Part shown: piece by piece, positions 56,478 through 64,000 of the stretch | How positions within the stretch are numbered: position 1 is the first letter of the stretch | Layout of the letters: every line of letters starts with the position of its first letter | Assembly: GCF_024679095.1 (NCBI RefSeq) | Contig: NC_066535.1 | Coordinates: 246,501 to 310,500, forward strand | Direction of reading: 5' to 3' | From: Eriocheir sinensis | Taxonomy: Eukaryota; Arthropoda; Malacostraca; Decapoda; Varunidae | Length of the DNA: 64,000 nucleotides | Made by a program: the position numbers and the translations under genes | The notes under the pieces: generated by a model | Told to the model about the DNA's origin: nothing | What the model saw: only the letters and a program-made list of their open reading frames with translations | Database searches by the model: none

Positions 56478-59400
56478 GCTCAGGTACAAAATCACACCAG
56501 GTGTGTGGTATTCATACAACACCCCCAACCCGCACACCTTTAAACAAACCAAGTACATCCACAGCTCATTTTGACATTGAAACCCAACCTACGGATGTTG
56601 AAACCACTACCATGAAACACCATCGCATCGCTCTTTATCCCCAATCCTCCCTTGCCATGACTGTCCCTGCTCAGTGTAATGGTCACCAAATTAGTGTTTT
56701 CATGGACACAGGGGCATGTCCCAATATCATAAACATCGGTACATTGCGTGCCTTACATGACGCAAAGACAACCTTGGTATTGGAACCTCCCTGCCTAAAA
56801 TTAAGTGGACTAGATGACACATCATTTAAAGTAGTTGGACACACCCCCTTGTCTATCCAGTTGGCTAACTCCCTGTCCCCGATTACAGCCACCTTTCATG
56901 TGTGTCATGGTTTGAATATCCCAGGTGATATTCTTTTGGGTCTTCAATCTATGCGGGAACACTGCTTATCCCTAGCTCCAGCAGAAGCTTGTGTTTACCA
57001 ACATGAAACACCAATTAGGACACTCACGGCCCCAAAGCCATTATTGTGCACTTCTCCCTCCGCCGATGGAGAATATACTCATCTTTCTAGCGTGGCCCAG
57101 CGGTCACTGGTTGATAATTCATCTCCAGCAGTGCATGTTATTAAGGAACAAAGTGCATCATCCTCCAATACATTACCTCCCTCTCCCTCTTCTTCCTCTT
57201 CGCAAGAGCATTTAAGGGTCCACGGCGTTCTGGCGAATGACGTCACGTTAGAAGGACGTGGATCAGCTATGCTTCAAATGCGTCTTGCTGGTATAAGTGA
57301 TGAATGTGAGGCTATCTGTATGAGTGAGAGCTTGAAGATGAATGCCATGACTATGGAGGATGCACTTTGCAAAGTAGATAAAAATGGTCAAACCTTCCTA
57401 ATAATGCACAACTCATCCCCATACGTACGCAAGTTCCGTCAAGGGACATGCGTCGTTGACTTTGAAGTTCTACCTGAACGCATAGGTAGCGTACAGGAAT
57501 CAGAGATCATCTCCCCCTCTGAGATCTTGCGGAGTGATCATCATAAACAAAAAGTAAATGATTATCTAGCTACTCATCTCGAAGATCTGGCTTTTCCAGA
57601 AGCAAGGGAGAAATTGCACAACCTACTAGAGACATACCACTCCATTGTCAGTCTGCCGGATGATCCTATTGGATCCACAACTGTTTTAACACATACAATA
57701 CCGGTTGATCCCAATACCAACCCCATCTATGTGCCTGCATACAGAACACCACACTCTCAAAGAGCTATCCTAGATACTGCAGTTAAAGACATGTTAGCAT
57801 CAGGTATCATAGAACACACTACTTCTCCCTGGAACTTTCCCATTTTCCTTGTGAAGAAGAAAAACGGCCAATTTCGGCCAGTTGTAGACTACAGGAAACT
57901 AAATGCTGTTTCGCACCCTCAAAGATACCCCTTACCTCACTTGCAGGATATTTTATGCAGCATGGGCACCAACAACAAGGTTTTCACGACCTTAGATTTA
58001 GCAAGTGGCTATTGGCAGGTAGACCTCGATGAGCATAGTAAACCGCTTACAGCCTTCTCTACCCCTTCGGGTCACTGGCAGTTTCGTAAACTCCCCTTTG
58101 GAGTTAGTGGTGCGCCACTAACGTTCCAAAGGCTAGTCAACAAAGTCTTGCATGGCCTCCTTGGCAAACAGGTTTTCGCCTTTATAGATGACATCATCAT
58201 AGTGTCACAGGATGTCGACTCACACATTACCTTACTACAAGAAGTATTTAATCGCCTTTACCAGGCAGGTCTAACTCTGCGTTTCCCAAAATGTCATTTT
58301 TTGCGTCCAAGCATCACATACTTAGGCCATGTCCTAGATCAGAATGGTGTACATACGACTCCTGACAAAGTCAAGGCTATTTTTAACTATCCTGTGCCAA
58401 CAGACGTGAAATCTGTCCGCTCCTTCCTAGGACTGTCCGGGTACTATCGATCCTTTATCAAGGACTATTCACGCATTGCAAGACCCCTCACTCAACTTTT
58501 GCGCAAAGACTCCACATTTACATGGGGGGCGGAACATCAGGAAGCTTTTGATTACCTTAGAACAACACTAACATCCCCGCCTGTCCTGGCCTACCCAGAC
58601 CACACACAAGACTTTTTCCTGTACACAGACGCTTGTGGCAAGGGCCTAGGAGCCGCTCTCATGCAATATGATGTTAGGAATAAATTACAACCTCTAGCAT
58701 ATGCAAGTCGCACGCTCAACAAAGCAGAATCAAACTACAGTACTACCCACCTTGAGGCCCTTGCGGTCGTGTGGGCATTACGTCATTTTCGTGACATCAT
58801 TTATGGCTACAATATCCATGTCAGAACCGACCACGCAGCCGTGGTGGAATTATTCAATACTAAAACCCTCACGGGAAAATTGGCCCGATGGAGCCTCATT
58901 GTCCAAGACTTTAATCCCTCATTTGCTCATGTCCCTGGAGCAGTAAATCATGTAGCGGACGCCCTATCCAGATATGTCGGCGCGATAATGGACATGGATG
59001 TAGATCATTTTGAAGACCCAAGTCGAACTCATGACCCAACTTTGAATGATTCCATACGCGCAGCGCAACAAACAGATAACTTCTGTCAACCCATCCTATA
59101 CTATCTGCAGAGTGGCGACCCCAATTCCTTGCCAACGCTACCTGTACCCTTAACTGACTTTGATCTCAACGACGGCATCCTCGTCAGGAATACATACATC
59201 ACAACTAAATACGGTCCGCATAGGGAAGTTACACAAATCGTCGTACCAGAAAGCCTAGTCTCTATGATCTTGCATAACATACATTCTTCCCCTCATGCAG
59301 GACATCCTGGAAAAAGTAGAGCTTTGATGCAAGCCCGTTTGTTATATTATTGGCCACGTATGCGGCTCGACATCATTGATTACATCAACAACTGCCACAC

Positions 59401-60429
59401 TTGTGCAGAAAATTATGGATCCATTACTCAGCAAGTCCCCATCAAAAGCTATCCCATACCTTTAGAGCCATGGGATACCATTGCTATTGACCTATTAAAA
59501 TTACCCCAAACTACTGAAGGCCACAAATACCTATTGGTTGCCATTGATCATTTCAGTCGTTTCTCGGTTCTAGTTCCCATAGTGGACAAGCAAGCAACTA
59601 CTGTGGCTAAAGCTCTCATTGATGAAGTCTTTTGTAAATATAACACCCTAAAGTCCTCATCTCAGATAATGGCACAGAATTTAACAATAAAATCTTGGAG
59701 GCAATCTGCAGGGAATACCAAGTTGATAAGGTAAATACCATGGCTTATCATCCAGCTTCCAATGGCATGGTCGAGCGACACAATCGAAAAATCATTCAGA
59801 CACTTCGCTCTCTGGTCGGTGATGTCTCAGTAACTTGGCACGAATGGATGCCTCAGGTAATGGCTTCTCTTAACTCATCTCTCCATAAATCAATAGGTGA
59901 CACACCTCATTTTGTCATTTTTGGCCAGGACCATCGATTGCCATACTCATTCCTCCTCAAAGAGGACACACCCATCTATAATTTTGATGACTACGTTCGA
60001 GTCAGAGGGACAGACTTCCAGAAGATCTATAAACGGGTTACCTCCAACATCGAGGATAGCAAGGCTGCCATGAATGCGTCGCAATGGAAATCAGCAACCG
60101 ACAAATTATTGGTCATAGGGGACATTGTCTATTTAAAAATTCAGGAACCCAAAAACAAACTAGCACCTCGCTTTGAGGGACCCTACCGCGTACTGGCCTA
60201 CGACAAGGGGAATAAGGTCAAGATCCGCCACCTGACTACCTTGGAAACAAAGCTTGCACACCTAGACCACCTAAAACGCACTAACCGACCTTCTTCCTCA
60301 ACCTGTGAGGCGTCGACCCCTGCGCCTGACGACCCTTTAACGACACCGACAAATACTCCAGGCCCAGCTGAGGTGGACACTACCAACGACTACAGGAAGA
60401 AACTAAGATCATACACATCTGCAAACTGA
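56405..60429 (+). pseudogene. pol: Pol polyprotein (protease, RT, RNase H, integrase), one frameshift
   Basis: The frame is open from the gag overlap, without an early ATG, which implies expression by frameshifting from gag. Domains in order: aspartic protease with DTG at 56705-56713; RT with LDLASGYWQVDL and the catalytic FIDD at 58181-58192; RNase H with LYTDA (Asp 58628-58630) and HVRTDHAAV; integrase with an H2C2 zinc finger (about 59,270-59,410) and a DDE core with Asp 59489-59491, Asp 59665-59667 and Glu 59773-59775; then a GPY/F-type C-terminal domain (FEGPYRVL). A one-base loss in the C run at 59646-59649 shifts frame inside the integrase. The rest is open to 60429. Otherwise it is well preserved, so the element is fairly young. 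The order RT-RNase H-integrase places it in the gypsy (Ty3) group. Confidence 0.88.
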
Positions 60430-60541
60430 TGCATTTGTACGGAGAACCATCTTCATCCCTTAGTGTCCCTTCTCTTCTCTCACATTTTTTTTTTTACCTT
60501 ATCCATCCACTAACCACCTTCTATTCTCTCCCCCAGTTGCG

Positions 60542-61311
60542 ATGCTACTCCCTTGCCTATGTGTCTTGGGAGGTGTTCTCCTGGTCCTCCCCACAAATGC
60601 CACGAAGCAGCCCTCCTATGAGCAACACCTACGTGTGGGGGCAATCGTGGAGCCAGACGGCCCCGTGATGGTGGTGGAGGATGTGGTCGATGTCCGCATT
60701 ACCCTATGCGATTTTCAAAAGCTGGAGCGACTCCATATACCCCAGTTCCGGCGCCAGATCCAGCAAGCGGAAGCGGTTCTCCAGCAGACATCGGACACAG
60801 TTCATAAACTAAACCATCCACTCACGCTGACATATTTCTCTACTCTCATGCTATCTTTCCTAAATATCCAACAATCCTTTGATAGTCTGCTAAAATGGAC
60901 CCCTTTTTCAACTTACCTTAAAACACCAGTAGCCCACGCCAGGTCCAAGCGTGGTCTCATCGACATTGGTGGGAGATTGTTAAAAGGCCTCATTGGTACA
61001 GCTACAGAAGCCGATGTTGCTGAAGTTCACGATCAGTTAGACAAATGGGGTACTATTTTGAATAACCAGGCCATTGTTCTCAGTTCCCAAAACAAAGCTA
61101 TTGAGACGGTTGTTAGGACTCAAAAAGTTATCATAGACCGCCTCAACAACTTCACATCCCTCATAACCCAGCTTCAGCAGGTCCAACACCAGTACTTATT
61201 GGCTCACCATTTGGCTGTAATGGCAGCAAACCTCAGAGCTGTCTACCTTGCAATCACAAATTTTAAATTAGCACTGCAGGACACATTTACACTGCTCCGA
61301 GACGTGTTAGA
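60542..61311 (+). pseudogene. env: Truncated F-type envelope-like ORF
   Basis: A third frame after pol starts at ATG 60542. It has a hydrophobic signal-peptide-like N-terminus (about residues 1-18) and a furin-type site RSKR at residues 134-137. A Gly/Leu/Ile-rich segment beginning GLIDIGG and continuing to about residue 155 looks like a fusion peptide. Gln/Leu-rich heptad-like helices follow. This layout matches the F-type fusion proteins of baculoviruses and errantiviruses. After about 257 residues the frame runs straight into the minisatellite at 61312, so the rest of the ectodomain, any transmembrane anchor and the 3' LTR are missing. The open frame continues spuriously through the Gly-rich repeats to 62011. 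The env call is from domain architecture, not from a search. Confidence 0.72.
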
Positions 61312-61985
61312 TGGTGTTGGTGGTGTTGGAGCAGGTGTTGGTGGTGTTGGAGCAGGTGGTGGTGGTGTTGGAGCAGGTGTTGGTGGTGTTGGAGCAGGTG
61401 TTGGTGGTGTTGGAGCAGGTGTTGGTGGTGTTGGAGCAGGTGGTGGTGGTGTTGGAGCAGGTGGTGGTGGTGTTGGAGCAGGTGGTGGTGGTGTTGGAGC
61501 AGGTGGTGGTGGTGTTGGAGCCGGTGGTGGTGTTGGAGCAGGTGTTGGTGGTGTTGGAGCAGGTGTTGGTGGTGTTGGAGCAGGTGGTGGTGGTGTTGGA
61601 GCAGGTGGTGGTGGTGTTGGAGCAGGTGTTGGTGGTGTTGGAGCAGGTGTTGGTGGTGTTGGAGCAGGTGGTGGTGGTGTTGGAGCAAGTGTTGGTGGTG
61701 TTGGAGCAGGTGGTGGTGGTGTTGGAGCAGGTGGTGGTGGTGTTGGAGCAGGTGGTGGTGGTGTTGGAGCAAGTGTTGGTGGTGTTGGAGCAGGTGTTGG
61801 TGGTGTTGGAGCAGGTGGTGGTGGTGTTGGAGCAGGTGGTGGTGGTGTTGGAGCAGGTGGTGGTGGTGTTGGAGCAGGTGGTGGTGGTGTTGGAGCAGGT
61901 GGTGGTGGTGTTGGAGCAGGTGGTGGTGGTGTTGGAGCAGGTGGTGGTGGTGTTGGAGCAGGTGGTGGAGCAGGTGTTGGTGCTG
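61312..61985. repeat. 21-bp G/T-rich minisatellite, right block
   Basis: This has the same unit, orientation and variant types as the left block at 53,262-53,960, including the rare GGAGCAAGTGTTGG units. The minus-strand frame continues the (APTPPPP)n linker from the integrase exon. It directly follows the env-like ORF with no LTR between. Confidence 0.95.
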
Positions 61986-62274
61986 GTGTCTCAGCTCCTG
62001 CCTCCCAGTAAAGGCTAAGATTCTTGATGTTCAGCTGCTGAGTCTTCTTATCATCAAGGGACTGAATGGTACAAACTCCCTTTTCTGTAAGTGCAGTTAC
62101 AGTGAAGGGACCAAGCCATTCCCTTTGGAGTCTGTCACCTTTCCTACCCTCTTTTCTGCAGTTTTTCTTCTTAACTTTATCCCCAACACTAATAGCAAAT
62201 GTCTGGTACCCTTTCTTTTTCGTAGCAAAGTCTGCTTTCATTTTCTTCTGGGCTTTTTCAATATTGGAATGAAC
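61986..62274 (-). CDS. Integrase-protease gene: exon with integrase C-terminal GPY/F domain
   Basis: On the minus strand an acceptor (CTTATTTTAG, ending at 62275) opens an exon in phase 0 that reads VHSNIEKAQKKMKADFATKK. It then contains the SH3-like GPY/F module typical of Ty3/gypsy-derived integrases (VGDKVKKKN, REWLGPFTVTAL, KGVCTIQSL, INIKNLSLYW-like). It passes into ETPAPTPAPPPAPTPP and the repetitive linker. The integrase catalytic core must lie further upstream, beyond the TEs at 62.3-64 kb and outside the window. Many animal KRBA2-like proteins share this C-terminal module. Host domestication versus a Ginger-type DNA transposon cannot be decided here. Confidence 0.7.
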
Positions 62275-62308
62275 CTAAAATAAGAAAGTTAGTATTATTA
62301 AATAGCAT

Positions 62309-62892
62309 AGGTTCAGTTTTAGGTCTGCTTTTATTTTTTATATACCTATATCAATGACATAGACAATGGGATAACCAGTGACAGGTAAATTCGCAGTTGA
62401 CACCAAAATAGCACGCACTATTAGGACAAGGGAGGATACTAGAGCACTGCAGGAGGATCTCAACAAACTATCAGTTTGGTCAGAGAAATGGCAGAGGAAT
62501 TTTAACATCACCAAGTGTAGCGTACTAAGCGTAGGAACACCAATGCATTACACGGGTATAGTTTAGACTCCACAGCGATAGGCTGGGTAGAGTGTGAAAG
62601 GGATTTGGGAGTGTTTGTGAACTCTGACCTCAAACTAAGTAAGCAACTTATTAGTGTGAGGAATAGGGCTAACAGGGTATTAGGCTTTATTAACAGGACG
62701 GTAACCAACAAAAGTGCAGAGGTTATCCTCAGACTATTTAGCGTTAATTAGGCCACATTTAGATTATGCTGTCCAGTTTTGGTGACCGCACTACAGAATG
62801 GACATCAACTTGCTAAAATCAGTTCAGAGGAGGAGGATCAAGATGATTCAGGGACTGAGGAACCTCCCATGTCAAGATAGTGTGAGGCAAAT
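62309..62892 (+). mobile_element. CR1-like LINE fragment (RT palm to thumb)
   Basis: A decayed RT fragment begins at GSVLG and has an INDIDNG stretch, KFAVDTKIA (the xADD box decayed to AVDT), WSEKWQRNFNITKCSVLSVG and ERDLGVFVNSDLKLSKQ. It then has ANRVLGFINRTV and ends near RNLPCQDSVRQ. There are frameshifts near 62345, 62565 and 62750. It differs from both other LINE families in the window. It lies in what would be an intron of the minus-strand integrase gene. Confidence 0.8.
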
Positions 62893-63481
62893 AACCATAA
62901 TTATCTAATTAGTTTTCACCTGTATCAGGCTCATGCCTTGCAGGCCTTTGTACGTGGGCAATAACCGTAAGACCCTAGGTTGGGAATGGTTGTTTATATT
63001 ATATTAAATAGTTGGCATTCAATCGATGGTTGACTGCTGCCACGTCAGACCACTGCCACGTCAGCCTACGGCTTTCATCGGTAGTTGGGGTGCCGGAGTT
63101 AGTTAGTTGTGTTCTGGAAGCGGAGGTGGCAAGGTGTTGGTCTTTCGTGGGTAGCGGCCATACATAAATATTGTTCTAGTTTTTATTTTGTAACATAAGC
63201 TTTAGTTGTGTGAGGACGTATTAATTGTTCATTGTGGTGTGAATTTATTTGTGAAGTGAGTTATGGCTCGAAAGCTGGAAATCAGATAGCCGGTGTGTGG
63301 TGCTGTACCCATATGTTTCCACTTTTATGTTGTATAGTTTTATTCTGTGTCTTAAGTGCTTGGTCTCAGTAAATGCAAGTGTTTTAGTGTCGGTTTGTTT
63401 CAGTTTGCCTTTAAGGCGTATGATAATTGGTACACCCCTACGGTTGTATAACTAAAGTAAGTTCTAGCCGGTGGTGTAACA
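62893..63481 (+). repeat. Probable 5' LTR of a second gypsy-like element
   Basis: The right edge is set by GTGTAACA (ending CA at 63480-63481), three bases before the primer site. The left edge is only bounded: CR1 coding similarity extends to about 62892, and a TG start is possible at 62921. It contains a doubled CTGCCACGTCAG at 63037-63048 and 63053-63064, a possible U3 enhancer. The 3' LTR is outside the window, so this cannot be confirmed. Confidence 0.55.
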
Positions 63482-63484
63482 AAT

Positions 63485-63502
63485 TGGGGGCCTGTCCGGG
63501 AT
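63485..63502 (+). other. tRNA-Pro-like primer-binding site
   Basis: TGGGGGCCTGTCCGGGAT closely resembles the proline-tRNA primer site used by gammaretroviruses and several gypsy-group elements. Confidence 0.75.
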
Positions 63503-63540
63503 CCATCTATTGCAATAGAGAATACGTGCATAATATTAAG

Positions 63541-64000
63541 ATGAATGTACAAAAGTTCATTGATAATCCATCATTAGAGTTTTTGAGTGCAGGTACATTA
63601 AGAAAGGATGAGTGAATTGCTTTGGCAGAGCATTACGAAATTACTGTTAGGAAAAGTTGGAGGAAGATTCAGATTAAGAACGCTGTGATTAAAATGCTGG
63701 TAAATACTAGTGTTATTAAGGAGGAGGCCTTACATTTGTGTGAGGAGGAGGGGGCTACCTGTCTCAGTGAAAATGCACTGAGAGCTTTGGAGTTAGAGGT
63801 TGAGCAGCGGAAGTTGGAAGACAGAGAGAAGGAGAGATTTCAGTTGACAATGCTTGAAAAGAAATCTGAAATGGACCTTATTGGAGAGCAGGCATTTGAT
63901 GTGGCAAAGTGTTGTAAATTTGTGCCTGTATTTGATGAACTTGATGCTGAGGAATACTTCCTTCAGTTTGAGAATGTTGCCACAAGTTTGTCATGGCCAA
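63541..64000 (+). pseudogene. gag: Gag N-terminus of second gypsy-like element, with in-frame UGA, cut by window edge
   Basis: The frame from ATG 63541 (MNVQKFIDNPSLEFLSAG) meets TGA at 63613-63615 and then stays open for about 128 codons to the window end. It contains ITVRKSWRKIQIKNAV, a charged coiled-coil-like stretch (LELEVEQRKLEDREKERF) and FVPVFDELDAEEYFLQFENV. The last motif is characteristic of gag capsid N-termini in a gypsy group common in fish and crustaceans (recall). A single substitution would remove the stop; the copy is otherwise uninterrupted in view. Confidence 0.72.

Overview
This is eukaryotic nuclear DNA made almost entirely of repeats and transposable elements. Spliceosomal-type intron borders, a tRNA-derived SINE with intact Pol III boxes, several non-LTR retrotransposons, two LTR retrotransposons and (AT)n/(GT)n microsatellites exclude a prokaryote. 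The CR1/jockey-like LINE family (four copies) and the GT-linked repeat cluster at 44.3-44.9 kb resemble repeats I associate with decapod crustaceans, probably a crab. That assignment is from memory and was not checked by a search.

Layout. (1) 462-40169 is about 34 kb of one AT-rich satellite with a 45-bp monomer. It is arranged in a higher-order repeat (HOR) of about 16 monomer types (roughly 0.6-0.9 kb, often about 715 bp). It runs in both orientations and is interrupted by two young LINE copies, a SINE and fourteen long (AT)n tracts. Because 45 is divisible by 3, the array gives many long but meaningless Tyr/Phe/Ile/Cys-rich open frames. (2) 40170-41087 is low-copy DNA with possible exons of an unidentified minus-strand gene. 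(3) 41088-43780 is a head-to-head pair of the same LINE family. (4) 43809-62274 on the minus strand carries a broken multi-exon gene: integrase C-terminal GPY/F domain, a Pro/Thr minisatellite linker, a Ulp1/C48-like cysteine protease and a PHD finger. It resembles KRBA2-like or Ginger-type integrase proteins. (5) Lying inside or between its pieces are a CR1-like LINE (minus, 44.9-49.1 kb), an RTE-like LINE (plus, 49.5-52.9 kb) and a gypsy/errantivirus-like element (plus, 54.1-61.3 kb). The last has gag, pol and a truncated F-type env, no recognisable LTR, and both ends abutting the same minisatellite. (6) 62.3-64.0 kb holds a CR1 RT fragment, then the 5' LTR, tRNA-Pro-like primer site and gag start of a second gypsy element leaving the window.

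No rRNA, free tRNA, CRISPR or intact host gene was found. Almost every coding segment is broken by frameshifts, stops or deletions; the clearest intact frame is the gag of the first gypsy-like element. The most interesting structures are the inverted HOR satellite with two paralogous 'empty sites' that date the LINE insertions, the split integrase-protease-PHD gene, and the LTR-less env-bearing element with a 71-bp-arm hairpin at its left edge.
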